Shown: positions 27,157 through 35,701, counted from the stretch's first letter. The stretch is DNA of 64,000 bases from Streptomyces sp. NBC_01707 (GCF_041438805.1 NZ_CP109190.1:2046001-2110000), one strand, 5' to 3'. Translations and numbers: made by a program. Notes: a model not told the origin generated them from the sequence alone.

Positions 27157-27881
27157 GCGATCTCCCGGCCCTTGGCGAGGTCGTCGTGGTTGTCGATCTC
27201 GACCCACGTCACTTCGCCGATGGAGGCCACGTCGACGGTGAAGCCGCGGTTGACGAGCTCCTGGTAGCCGTCCTCGTAGTACAGGTCGGGGTCGCGCTCG
27301 AACGTCGCCTTCAGGGCGTCGGCCAGCTCCGCGGCGGCCTCGGCCTCGATGAGGGTGACGCCGATGTACTCGCCGGTCGCGGTGGCCGGGTCCATCAGCT
27401 TGGTAATGCGCCGCACGCCCTTGTCACCGTCGGTGATGACCTTCATCTCCTCGTCGGCGAGGTTCTTCACCGTGTCGAGGGCGAGGATGATCTTCTGGCC
27501 GTTGCCGCGGGCGGCGAGGAGCGTCTTCTCGACGGAGACCGGGTGCACGGTGTCGCCGTTGGCGAGGATCACGCCTCGCGTGAGCACGTCACGGGCGCAC
27601 CACAGGGAGTAGGCGTTGTTCCACTCCTCGGCCTTGTCGTTGTCGACGAGGGTGAGCTTCAGCCCGTACTTCGCCTCGAGCGCGGCCTTGCGCTCGTAGA
27701 CGGCCTCCTTGCGGTAGCCGACGACGATCGCGACCTCGGTGAGGCCGATCTCCGCGAAGTTGGCCAGCGTGAGGTCGAGCACCGTCTTGTCGCCGTCGAC
27801 CGGCACGAGGGCCTTCGGAAGCGTGTCGGTGTAGGGGCGCAGACGCCGTCCGGCACCGGCTGCGAGTACGAGGCCGATCAT
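27144..27881 (-). CDS. Sugar/polyol-phosphate cytidylyltransferase-like nucleotidyltransferase
   Basis: A 245-residue protein starting in an ATGA overlap with the DUF5941 gene. The signature LAAGAGRRLRPYTDTLPKAL is at the N-terminus, followed by NDKAEEWNNAYSLW and ILANGDTV, as in LicC-like phosphocholine and inositol-phosphate cytidylyltransferases. It probably makes a CDP-activated alcohol for the two transferases around it. The base (CTP) is inferred from the partners. Confidence 0.85.
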   Translation of the reverse strand: MIGLVLAAGAGRRLRPYTDTLPKALVPVDGDKTVLDLTLANFAEIGLTEVAIVVGYRKEAVYERKAALEAKYGLKLTLVDNDKAEEWNNAYSLWCARDVLTRGVILANGDTVHPVSVEKTLLAARGNGQKIILALDTVKNLADEEMKVITDGDKGVRRITKLMDPATATGEYIGVTLIEAEAAAELADALKATFERDPDLYYEDGYQELVNRGFTVDVASIGEVTWVEIDNHDDLAKGREIACQY

Positions 27882-29716
27882 GCGGGTTCTCCTTCGTCGT
27901 GAACGGCAGGTGCTCCGGAGGAGACCCAGAAACGGATGGACTCGACGAGCACCACCAGTGCCACGGCCACTGCGAGAGCGGTGAGTGCCACGGTGAAGCC
28001 CGAATGCTGAGTGAATACGGCGGCGAGTACGGCCACCACCAAGGTCCGGCCCTCGTGCCCACCGATCGTCCGCACCAGCCACCGGGGCGGCGCGCCGGTG
28101 CCCCCGCGGATGCGGTACACCGTGTCGTAGTGATGGTAGGCGACGGCCGAAACCAGCCCGAAAGCCGCCGGAAGTGCTTGATCGACATCGCTGCGGGCGG
28201 CCAGAGCGAGGATCGTGCAGTACTCCGCCGCCCTGAATATCGGCGGTACGAGCCAGTCGAGTGCGCCCTTGAGCGGGCGGGCCACGGCGACGCCTGAGCA
28301 GACCGCGTAGAAGACCGCGGCGACGATCATCTGCCGGCCGCCGAACGGCTGCGTCAGCGCAGCGGCGACCAGGGCGAGGGCGCCGACGAGGGCGGCCGTC
28401 GGCGCGGCCCAGCCGCTCCCGACACGGGGTCCCCGCGCCGCCACGAACTGGGCCAGCGGCCCGGAGTCGGCGAGGTCGGCGAGTGCCAGGGCGGCCCGGT
28501 CGGTGCGCTGGGCCTTGCGGGTCAGCGAACGCAGCAGGCGGCCGGCGGTGGTGTAGCAGGCGGCGACGGCGCAGCCGATCAGCAGGGCGTAGAAGACGAT
28601 CCGCGGGGTGGTCACCGCGGTCAGCACGGCGATCATCGCCCACCGCTCGCCGATCGGCAGCACTATCATCCGGCGCAGCCAGACCGTCCACCCGACGCTG
28701 TCGAGCTTGTCGGAGAGCGCCGCCGTCGGGCTCGAATTGGCGACCGCGTCGTGGTTGGCCTCGTTGAAAGAGAAGTCGACGACATGGCGGCAGGTCTGCA
28801 GCACCATCGCGCCGAGCGCGAGCGCCCATACGTCGTCGCCGTTGCGGGCGGCGCCGAGGGCGAGTCCCGCGTAGTACGCGTACTCCTTGGCGCGGTCGAA
28901 CGTGGCGTCCAGCCAGGCGCCCATCGTCGAGTACTGCAGCGAGTAGCGGGCGAGCTGCCCGTCGGTGCAGTCCAGGACGAACGAGAAGAGCAGCAGCAGT
29001 CCCGCGGCGATGTAGCCGCCGCGGCTGCCGGTGGCCGCGCAGCCCGCCGCGATCAGCGCGGTGAGCAGGGAGGCGGTGGTGACCTGGTTCGGGGTGAGGC
29101 CGCGGCGCGCGCACCAGCGCGCGATGTAGCGCGAGTACGGGCTGATGAAGAACGTGGTGACGAAGCCGTCGCGGGCCTTCACGGCGCTGCGCAGCCGCAC
29201 CGCTTCGTCGTCGACCGCGGCCACGGCGGACTGCGCGGTGGCGCGGGCGGCCTGGTCGGCGGGCACGGCGGCGACGAGCGAGCCGAGCTCGGGGCGCTGC
29301 ACAGCGGTGCCCTCGGCCTCCAGCGCGACGGCGATGCGGCCGGGCACCGTGCGGTCGGTGACGGGCACGGTGTCCGCGCCGCCGGCCCGTCCCACGGGGA
29401 CGCCCGCGCCGACTGCCGCAGCGGTGCTGCGCAGGGCCTGGGCGAGCGCGGTACGCGCCTCCGGCTGCGCGGTGAGTGCACCGGGCACGGTGACGGCGGG
29501 GAAGCGGGGGTCGGTCAGCCCGAGTCGGAGGGCGTGGACATGCCCGACGAAGCGGGGGTCGACCAGGGCGACGCGGGCGTCGGCGGGAGCCGCGGCGAGC
29601 AGCTCCGCGGCTTCGGTGACATCAGCGGCGGCCTGTACGTCGAAGCCCAGCGACCTCAGATCGTCCTCGAGCGACGACCCGGGTACCGGTGCACCGGTGA
29701 GGATGGCGGTCGACAG
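27878..29716 (-). CDS. DUF5941 protein with CDP-alcohol phosphatidyltransferase domain, apparent CTG start
   Basis: The frame stays open above the first GTG (29488) and codes a plausible sequence (STAILTGAPVPGSSLEDDL) up to a TGA seven codons or fewer above. AAGGAGTGAG ends 5 bases before a CTG at 29716, which I take as the start, giving 612 residues; no ATG, GTG or TTG is available there. Residues 1-190 form a soluble domain with no nucleotidyltransferase signature. The rest is a membrane CDP-alcohol transferase with the complete motif (DCTDGQLAR, eight residues, GAWLDATFD). The layout resembles archaeal-type IPCT-DIPPS fusions. First gene of the operon. Confidence 0.82.
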   Translation of the reverse strand: MSTAILTGAPVPGSSLEDDLRSLGFDVQAAADVTEAAELLAAAPADARVALVDPRFVGHVHALRLGLTDPRFPAVTVPGALTAQPEARTALAQALRSTAAAVGAGVPVGRAGGADTVPVTDRTVPGRIAVALEAEGTAVQRPELGSLVAAVPADQAARATAQSAVAAVDDEAVRLRSAVKARDGFVTTFFISPYSRYIARWCARRGLTPNQVTTASLLTALIAAGCAATGSRGGYIAAGLLLLFSFVLDCTDGQLARYSLQYSTMGAWLDATFDRAKEYAYYAGLALGAARNGDDVWALALGAMVLQTCRHVVDFSFNEANHDAVANSSPTAALSDKLDSVGWTVWLRRMIVLPIGERWAMIAVLTAVTTPRIVFYALLIGCAVAACYTTAGRLLRSLTRKAQRTDRAALALADLADSGPLAQFVAARGPRVGSGWAAPTAALVGALALVAAALTQPFGGRQMIVAAVFYAVCSGVAVARPLKGALDWLVPPIFRAAEYCTILALAARSDVDQALPAAFGLVSAVAYHHYDTVYRIRGGTGAPPRWLVRTIGGHEGRTLVVAVLAAVFTQHSGFTVALTALAVAVALVVLVESIRFWVSSGAPAVHDEGEPA

Positions 29717-29964
29717 ACGAACTCACTCCTTGGTGCTGACAGGGTCGGCGCGCGACAGTGCGGCCCGAATGCGGGCCGGCGGCACGTCGGCAGAGGCTAT
29801 CTGATGAACGGAAGCGGGAGTTCACCGCCCGTTTATGTTCCGTTCGGGGTGGGTCGCCATCATGCGGCTCCGCCCGCGATCATCATCGTCGATCCCTGCC
29901 TCGCCGGACAAACCGCGGTGGCCACGGCCCCCGCCTCGGCTGATGTACCGCGGTGGCATGGACC

Positions 29965-29970
29965 TAGGCT
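29965..29970 (+). promoter_or_regulatory. -10 box of galE, leaderless start
   Basis: TAGGCT ends 7 bases before the galE ATG and no Shine-Dalgarno is present, the arrangement of leaderless Streptomyces mRNAs. TGATGT, 18 bases upstream, is a weak -35 candidate. Confidence 0.4.
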
Positions 29971-29977
29971 GACAGAC

Positions 29978-30961
29978 ATGACATGGCTGATCACAGGCGG
30001 AGCGGGATATATCGGGGCACATGTGGTGCGTGCCATGACGGGCGCCGGAGAGAAGGTGGTCGTCCTCGACGACCTCTCCACCGGCATTCCCGACCGGCTC
30101 CCGGCCGATGTACCGCTGGTCCGCGGCTCGGCCTCCGACCGCGCACTGCTCGACCGGGTGCTCGCCGAGCACGCCGTGACCGGTGTGGTGCATCTCGCAG
30201 CGAAGAAGCAGGTCGGGGAGTCCGTCGAGAAGCCTCTGCTCTACTACCGGGAGAACGTCTCGGGGCTCGCGGTTCTGCTCGAGGCCGTCGTCGCGGCCGG
30301 CGTGCAGCGCTTCGTCTTCTCCTCGTCGGCCGCGGTGTACGGCGTACCGGACGCGGAACTCATCACCGAGGAGACCCCCTGCACCCCGATCAATCCGTAC
30401 GGTGAGACGAAGCTCGCCGGGGAGTGGCTGGTCCGGGCGGCCGGGAAGGCGCACTCCCTGTCCACCGGCTGTCTGCGCTACTTCAATGTGGCGGGAGCGG
30501 CCGAACCGGAACTGTCGGACACCGGCGTCTTCAATGTCATTCCGATGTTCTTCGACCGGCTGACCCGCGACGAGGCCCCGCGGATCTTCGGCGACGACTA
30601 TCCGACGCCGGACGGGACCTGCATCCGCGACTACATCCATGTCGCCGACCTCGCCGACGCGCATCTCGCGGTGGCCCGCAGGCTGACCGAGCAGGCCGGT
30701 CCCGCGGACCTGACCGTGAACATCGGCCGCGGCGAAGGCGTCTCGGTGCGCGAGCTCGCCGATCTGGTGGGCGAGATCACCGGCCACCGCATCAAGCCGG
30801 AGACCGAGCCGCGCCGGCCCGGCGACGCGGCCAGGGCCGTCGCCTCCGCCACGCGGATGTCCGAGGAGCTGGGGTGGACGGCCCGGCGCGGGGTGCGGGA
30901 GATGGTCGAGTCGGCCTGGGAAGGCTGGTGCCTGCGCCACCCCCAGGCACTCGGCGCATGA
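29978..30961 (+). CDS. galE: UDP-glucose 4-epimerase
   Basis: A 327-residue extended short-chain dehydrogenase. WLITGGAGYIGAH is the NAD-binding motif, SSSAAVYG contains the catalytic Ser/Thr region and NPYGETK gives the YxxxK pair. CLRYFNVAGA and the DYIHVADLADAH block are typical of GalE. It should interconvert UDP-glucose and UDP-galactose. It is divergent from the polyol-phosphate operon and could provide its sugar donor. The open frame runs far upstream of the ATG, but that part is shadow of the opposite gene. Confidence 0.93.
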   Translation: MTWLITGGAGYIGAHVVRAMTGAGEKVVVLDDLSTGIPDRLPADVPLVRGSASDRALLDRVLAEHAVTGVVHLAAKKQVGESVEKPLLYYRENVSGLAVLLEAVVAAGVQRFVFSSSAAVYGVPDAELITEETPCTPINPYGETKLAGEWLVRAAGKAHSLSTGCLRYFNVAGAAEPELSDTGVFNVIPMFFDRLTRDEAPRIFGDDYPTPDGTCIRDYIHVADLADAHLAVARRLTEQAGPADLTVNIGRGEGVSVRELADLVGEITGHRIKPETEPRRPGDAARAVASATRMSEELGWTARRGVREMVESAWEGWCLRHPQALGA

Positions 30962-30980
30962 CCCACGCATTAACCGCCCA

Positions 30981-31020
30981 ACTGCTCTGACCTGCGGCCA
31001 TTTCCGCAGGTCAGAGCAGT
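30981..31020 (+). terminator. Terminator of galE
   Basis: ACTGCTCTGACCTGCGG (30981-30997) and its exact complement at 31004-31020 form a 17-bp stem with loop CCATTT, 19 bases after the galE stop. Confidence 0.88.
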
Positions 31021-31127
31021 TGACAACGGTGTTCAGTGCCGTGTTGCCCGATACCCCCCACCCGTAGTTCACTGGCCTTCTCGGGCCGATACGGGCCCGG
31101 GTCCGCGAGACGACCGGAGGCGTCCCC

Positions 31128-32069
31128 ATGGGGGCTGGGCACGATCACGGACACACACACGGGGGGCCGCGGCCGACCGGCACCGCGGCCGCCGCGTACA
31201 AGGGACGACTGCGGGTCGCGCTCTGCATCACGCTCACCGTGATGGTCCTGGAGATCGTCGGCGGACTGCTCTCGGACTCGCTGGCTCTGATCGCCGACGC
31301 CGCCCATATGGCGACCGACGCACTGGGGCTCGGCATGGCGCTGCTGGCGATCCACTTCGCCAACAAGCCGGCCGGGCTCCACCTCACCTTCGGCTACGCC
31401 CGGGCGGAGATCCTCGCCGCCCTGGCCAACTGTCTGCTGTTGCTCGGAGTCGGCGGCTATCTGCTGTTCGAGGCGGTCGAGCGCTTCATCACACCGACCG
31501 AGACCCGGGGCGGCCTGATGATCGTCTTCGCGCTGGTCGGCCTCGTCGCCAACATGATCTCCCTGTCGCTGCTGATGCGTGGACAGAAGGAGAGCCTCAA
31601 TGTGCGCGGTGCCTATCTGGAGGTGCTGGCGGACGCGCTCGGCTCGGTCACCGTCCTCGTCTCGGCGAGCATCATCCTGGCGACCGGCTGGCAGGCCGCC
31701 GACCCGATCGCCTCGCTGCTGATCGGCCTGATGATCGTCCCCCGCACCGTGAAGCTGCTCCGGGAGACCCTCAATGTGCTGCTGGAGTCGGCCCCGAAGG
31801 GGGTCGACATGGGAGAGGTACGGGCCCACATCACCGCCCTGCCCGGGGTACTGGACGTCCACGACCTGCACGCCTGGACCATCACCTCGGGCATGCCGGT
31901 GCTCTCCGCCCACGTGGTGGTGAACCAGGAACTGCTCGACTCGGTGGGGCACGAGAAGCTGCTGCACGAATTGCAGGGCTGCCTCGGTGTCCACTTCGAT
32001 GTCGAGCACTGCACATTCCAGCTCGAGCCCATCGGTCATGCGGAGCACGAGGCCAAGCTCTGTCACTGA
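31128..32069 (+). CDS. Cation diffusion facilitator (zinc/cadmium/cobalt efflux)
   Basis: A 313-residue CDF protein. The His-rich N-terminus (GHDHGHTHGG) is typical of zinc binders. Six transmembrane segments are visible; LIADAAHMATDALG in TM2 and EVLADALGS in TM5 provide the HxxxD and DxxxD-like metal site. The cytoplasmic C-terminal domain (about 210-313) ends in conserved His and Asp residues. It should export Zn(II) or similar ions by proton antiport. It stands alone between galE and a methyltransferase gene. Confidence 0.93.
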   Translation: MGAGHDHGHTHGGPRPTGTAAAAYKGRLRVALCITLTVMVLEIVGGLLSDSLALIADAAHMATDALGLGMALLAIHFANKPAGLHLTFGYARAEILAALANCLLLLGVGGYLLFEAVERFITPTETRGGLMIVFALVGLVANMISLSLLMRGQKESLNVRGAYLEVLADALGSVTVLVSASIILATGWQAADPIASLLIGLMIVPRTVKLLRETLNVLLESAPKGVDMGEVRAHITALPGVLDVHDLHAWTITSGMPVLSAHVVVNQELLDSVGHEKLLHELQGCLGVHFDVEHCTFQLEPIGHAEHEAKLCH

Positions 32070-32149
32070 ACGGCCCCTCGGGGGACGGGTGTAGGGTCCC
32101 CGCAGAGGCATTCGAGCCTCGCCCGTTTCTGAGAGAGGAGCTGAGGTTG

Positions 32150-32218
32150 ATGACCGACACGACGGCGCCTGCCCGGCGCAGCATTCGGTCCTTCTTCAGC
32201 TCCCGGGTTCCCGGCTAG
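32150..32218 (+). CDS. Possible 22-residue leader peptide before the methyltransferase gene
   Basis: ATG at 32150 is preceded by GAGAGAGGAGCTGAG, a good ribosome site, and the frame ends at TAG 32216-32218. The product is Arg/Ser-rich (MTDTTAPARRSIRSFFSSRV). Two hairpins follow before the next start: CGACTC/GAGTCG (32224-32240) and GGAGCCCT/AGGGTTTCC (32252-32276). This looks like a translated leader with a structured RNA, but no codon run points to an amino acid. Confidence 0.4.
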   Translation: MTDTTAPARRSIRSFFSSRVPG

Positions 32219-32280
32219 CACCCCGACTCACACCGAGTCGCGACGTTGGCCGGAGCCCTCTCACTCAAGGGTTTCCCACG

Positions 32281-33576
32281 TTGACCGACAACGATCACGC
32301 CGTTCGTGACGACCACGCCGTTCGTCACGAGGCGTTCTTCTCCCTGCACCACGACCTGCCGCGGCAGAGCCCCGGCTCCGACGCCACCACTCGGCAGCTG
32401 CTCGCCCTCACCGGCCCGCTGCCGCACCGTCCGCGCGTCCTCGACCTGGGCTGCGGCCCGGGCAGGGCCGCGCTGCTGCTCGCCGCCGAGGCGGGTGCCG
32501 AGGTGACAGCCGTCGACACCCACCAGCCGTTCCTCGACGAGCTGCGCGTGGCCGCCGAGGCACGCGGGCTCGGCCACCGGATCCGTACCGTCCGGGCCGA
32601 TATGGGCAAGCTCTCCGGCCCCGGCACACCGGACCTCGCGGACGGGTCGTTCGATCTCGTATGGGCCGAGGGGTCCGCGTACATCATCGGCTTCGACACC
32701 GCGCTGCGGGACTGGAGGCGACTGCTCGCCCCGGGTGGCTCCCTGGTCGTCAGCCACTGCGTCTGGACGACGGACGAACCGTCGGACGAGGCGCGCGCCT
32801 TCTGGGACCAGGACGGCCCGATGCTCCCGGTCGCCGCGCAGACCGCGGCCGCCGTCGCGGCCGGCTATCACGTCCTAGGGGTGCGGGTGCAGCCCGAGAG
32901 CGACTGGGACGAGTACTACGTCCCGCTCGCCCGGCACGTCGAAGCGGCGGATCCGTCGGCTCCCGGCATGGCATGGGCTCTCGCGTCCACCCGTGCGGAA
33001 CTGGCCATGCGCCGCGACCACGGCGAGGAGTACGGCTACGCCGCGTACGCCCTGCGTCCCGCCGACCCCCGTTGGACCACCCGGCCGGAGACGGCGGCGG
33101 ACATCGAGGCGGTGCACTCGGTCAACTCGGCCGCGTTCCCGACACCGGACGAGGCCGGTCTCGTCGACGCGCTGCGGGCCGATCCGTCGGCCTGGCTGCC
33201 CGGCCTGTCGTACGTGGCGCAGGACGGGCCGGACGGTGACATCGTGGCGTACGCCCTGCTGACCCGGTGCCGGGTCGGTGACACACCGGCGCTGGCACTG
33301 GCACCCGTGGCGACCGTTCCTGACCGGCAGCGCGAGGGGGCCGGTCAGGCGGTGGTGCGGGCCGTGCTGGATGCGGCCCGGCTGCGGGGCGAACGGCTCG
33401 TGCTGGTGCTCGGGCATCCCGGGTACTACCCGAGGTTCGGTTTCGTACCCGCTTCCCGGTACGGGATCCGCCCGGGCTTCGACGTACCGGACGAGGCGAT
33501 GATGGCTCTGCCGCTCGACGATTCCGCGCCGGTGCCGCAGGGCATGATCCAGTATCCGGCGGCATTCGGGGTCTGA
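32281..33576 (+). CDS. Fusion of SAM-dependent methyltransferase and GNAT acetyltransferase
   Basis: A 431-residue protein with TTG start just after a hairpin. Residues about 30-260 are a class I methyltransferase (VLDLGCGPGRAALLL for SAM, then VDTHQPFL and a C-terminal half ending YAAYALRP). Residues about 265-431 are a GNAT domain with the acetyl-CoA loop RQREGAGQAVV and the YhbS-like GHPGYYPRFGFVPAS block. Both signatures look intact, so two activities on one substrate are possible. The substrate is unknown. A terminator follows. Confidence 0.85.
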   Translation: MTDNDHAVRDDHAVRHEAFFSLHHDLPRQSPGSDATTRQLLALTGPLPHRPRVLDLGCGPGRAALLLAAEAGAEVTAVDTHQPFLDELRVAAEARGLGHRIRTVRADMGKLSGPGTPDLADGSFDLVWAEGSAYIIGFDTALRDWRRLLAPGGSLVVSHCVWTTDEPSDEARAFWDQDGPMLPVAAQTAAAVAAGYHVLGVRVQPESDWDEYYVPLARHVEAADPSAPGMAWALASTRAELAMRRDHGEEYGYAAYALRPADPRWTTRPETAADIEAVHSVNSAAFPTPDEAGLVDALRADPSAWLPGLSYVAQDGPDGDIVAYALLTRCRVGDTPALALAPVATVPDRQREGAGQAVVRAVLDAARLRGERLVLVLGHPGYYPRFGFVPASRYGIRPGFDVPDEAMMALPLDDSAPVPQGMIQYPAAFGV

Positions 33577-33582
33577 GGCGTG

Positions 33583-33623
33583 GTCCGGTCCCACCGCATC
33601 CGTACAGTGCGGTGGGACCGGAC
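33583..33623 (+). terminator. Terminator of the methyltransferase-GNAT gene
   Basis: GTCCGGTCCCACCGCA (33583-33598) and TGCGGTGGGACCGGAC (33608-33623) form a perfect 16-bp stem, 7 bases after the stop codon. Confidence 0.88.
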
Positions 33624-33725
33624 ATGCCAGGACCCGAAGTACGGACAAGCCGCTTTTGTACGGCAGACTTGAGCAGACTCGAGGGGTCCGGCGCACGGTG
33701 CCGGGGACCATAGCGAAGGATGGGT

Positions 33726-34319
33726 ATGCCGACCACACCAGCCACCGCGGCGAACAGCTCGTCGAACGGCACAACAGAAGCGATCATGCTCGAACTGGTC
33801 GACGAGAACGGCACCACCATCGGCACGGCGGAGAAGCTCGCCGCCCACCAGGCGCCCGGTCAACTGCACCGCGCGTTCTCCGTGTTCCTCTTCGACGAGC
33901 AGGGCCGACTGCTGCTGCAGCGCCGTGCGCTCGGCAAGTACCACTCCCCCGGTGTCTGGTCGAACACCTGCTGCGGTCACCCTTATCCGGGCGAGGCGCC
34001 CTTCGCCGCTGCCGCCCGGCGCACCTACGAGGAGCTCGGCATCTCGCCCTCGTTGCTCGCCGAGGCCGGCACCGTCCGCTACAACCACCCCGACCCGGCA
34101 TCCGGACTGGTGGAGCAGGAGTTCAACCACCTTTTCGTCGGGCTGGCGCAGGCACAGCTGCGGCCGGACCCGGATGAGGTCGGCGAGACGGCGTTCGTGG
34201 CCGCGGACGAGCTGGCGAAGCGACATGACGAGGCGCCGTTCTCGGCCTGGTTCATGACGGTGCTCGATGCGGCACGCCCGGCGATCCGGGAGCTGACCGG
34301 CTCGTCCGCGGGCTGGTAG
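33726..34319 (+). CDS. idi: Isopentenyl-diphosphate delta-isomerase, type 1
   Basis: A 197-residue Nudix-fold isomerase from the ATG at 33726, chosen because GAAGGA lies 5 bases upstream; the ATG at 33720 would overlap that site. SNTCCGHP holds the active-site cysteine, AARRTYEELGI the Nudix helix and EQEFNHLFVG the catalytic glutamate. It interconverts IPP and DMAPP and so balances precursors for the hopanoid pathway encoded 11 kb away. Confidence 0.95.
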   Translation: MPTTPATAANSSSNGTTEAIMLELVDENGTTIGTAEKLAAHQAPGQLHRAFSVFLFDEQGRLLLQRRALGKYHSPGVWSNTCCGHPYPGEAPFAAAARRTYEELGISPSLLAEAGTVRYNHPDPASGLVEQEFNHLFVGLAQAQLRPDPDEVGETAFVAADELAKRHDEAPFSAWFMTVLDAARPAIRELTGSSAGW

Positions 34320-34403
34320 GAGTGGACCGGCGGGTCGGGGACGGCGGCAGGAACCGACGGGCCGGGGACAGCCCGGGCCGACGGATCGGGTGGCTACGCG
34401 CCG

Positions 34404-34892
34404 TCAGAGGTTCGCGCTCAGCGGCAGCGCCGCCCAGATGATCTTGCCGCCGGCGGCGGTGTGCTCGACGTCGCAGGTGCCACCCGCTTCGAGCGTGATC
34501 TCCCGGACCAGCAGCAGCCCGCGCCCACCGGTCTGCGCGTAGTCCGTCTCCAGGGCCGTCGGCCGGTACGGATGGTTGTCCTCCACGGACACTCTGACCC
34601 ATTCGGCGCCGACGGCCACCTCCACGGCCAGCTCCGGCGAGAGCAGCGCCGCGTGCTTCACCGCGTTGGTCACCAGCTCGGAGACGATGAGCAGCAGACC
34701 CTGGGCGATGTCCTCGTCCATCGGCACGCCCTGGCGGTTCAACAGATCGCGTACGGCGTGCCGGGCCTGCGGTACGGAGACGTCGACGGCGGGCGCGGTG
34801 AAGCGCCAGACCCCCTCGTACGACACGGGCCGGGCCGGGACACTCCCGCGGCTCTCCATAGTTCCGGCACCCGCTCTCGACTCGTTGGTCAC
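34404..34892 (-). CDS. ATP-binding protein, RsbW/anti-sigma type HATPase
   Basis: A 162-residue single-domain GHKL ATPase. LIVSELVTNAVKHA is the N-box, VSVEDNHPYRP the G1-like box, and TGGRGLLLVREI the G2 box. Streptomyces have many such regulators that bind sigma or anti-sigma factors. The start is GTG 34892 or ATG 34859; neither has a strong ribosome site. It stands alone, so its partner is not visible. Confidence 0.85.
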   Translation of the reverse strand: MTNESRAGAGTMESRGSVPARPVSYEGVWRFTAPAVDVSVPQARHAVRDLLNRQGVPMDEDIAQGLLLIVSELVTNAVKHAALLSPELAVEVAVGAEWVRVSVEDNHPYRPTALETDYAQTGGRGLLLVREITLEAGGTCDVEHTAAGGKIIWAALPLSANL

Positions 34893-35023
34893 TGCACGTC
34901 GAGTACAGAGTGCGGGGAGTGGTTGGTCCGGACCGTACTACTGAACAAAAGTCGACCTCTATCGACAGAATTTGATCGATCGAGTAGGACAGCGTCACTT
35001 CTCGGACTGTTTCTGATCTTCTT

Positions 35024-35620
35024 CTACGGCTTGTCCGGCAGCTCCTCGCTCACGGTCTGCTGATCCGAGACCAACGAGACGATGCGGCGGCCGCCCACCC
35101 CGATCGCGATCAGGCCGAGACCGTCGAAGAGCAGCGCGAGCGAGAAGAACAGGCCGAGCACATAGAGGCTGCTGTGCGGCCAGTCGAAGAGCACGAGCAG
35201 CCCGAGCAGCAGACCGAAGGCACCCTGCAGCAGCGTCCAGCCGAACTGCGGTCCGCGCACCACGACACTCCCCACCAGCCGGAACACCCCACCGGTCAGG
35301 AAGAGCAGCGCCGCGAACATGGTGAGCGCCTCGGCCGTGCCGTGCGGATGGCGGATGACGACGACTCCGGCGGCGATGTTCAGCGCGGCGACCACGACAC
35401 CCAGCCAGAAGTAGTTGGTACCGCGGGACTGGATGGCGTGCAGCAGACCGACCAGGCCCCCGATCAGCAGCAGCCAGCCGAAGAGAATCATCGAGGTGAG
35501 AGTCGCGACTCCGGTGTAGACGAGACCGACCAGGCCCGCCACGACAAGAAGGGCGCCGAGCAGGGCGAGCAGGCCGAAACTGCGGCTCAGCTCCCTGCCC
35601 CGGACTGCGGGATCGGTCAT
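35024..35620 (-). CDS. HdeD-like (DUF308) membrane protein
   Basis: A 198-residue protein with six hydrophobic segments arranged as repeated pairs, the HdeD/DUF308 pattern (for example GWLLLIGGLVGLLHAI and LFLTGGVFRLVGS). It should reside in the cytoplasmic membrane. In enterobacteria HdeD is linked to acid resistance; function in Streptomyces is unknown. The ATG at 35620 was chosen because upstream sequence in frame is shadow of the divergent crotonase gene. Confidence 0.85.
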   Translation of the reverse strand: MTDPAVRGRELSRSFGLLALLGALLVVAGLVGLVYTGVATLTSMILFGWLLLIGGLVGLLHAIQSRGTNYFWLGVVVAALNIAAGVVVIRHPHGTAEALTMFAALLFLTGGVFRLVGSVVVRGPQFGWTLLQGAFGLLLGLLVLFDWPHSSLYVLGLFFSLALLFDGLGLIAIGVGGRRIVSLVSDQQTVSEELPDKP

Positions 35621-35688
35621 CCGACAGCTCCTCACGGTGCGTGCCCGCTTCGCGACCCCTTCTTGATCATAGGTTCGAACAGTACGGA

Positions 35689-35694
35689 TAGCAT
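35689..35694 (+). promoter_or_regulatory. -10 box of the crotonase gene, leaderless start
   Basis: TAGCAT ends 7 bases before the ATG at 35702 and no ribosome site is present, as expected for a leaderless transcript. Confidence 0.4.
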
Positions 35695-35701
35695 CCGGCG
35701 C

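Noticed and set aside
29919..29955. Direct repeat ACCGCGGTGG twice before galE
   Set aside because: Only 10 bases in very GC-rich sequence; likely by chance.
28751..29977. Extension of galE by about 400 codons upstream
   Set aside because: The added part is opposite the DUF5941 gene and has no function-like sequence; MTWLITGGAGYIG is the natural GalE start.
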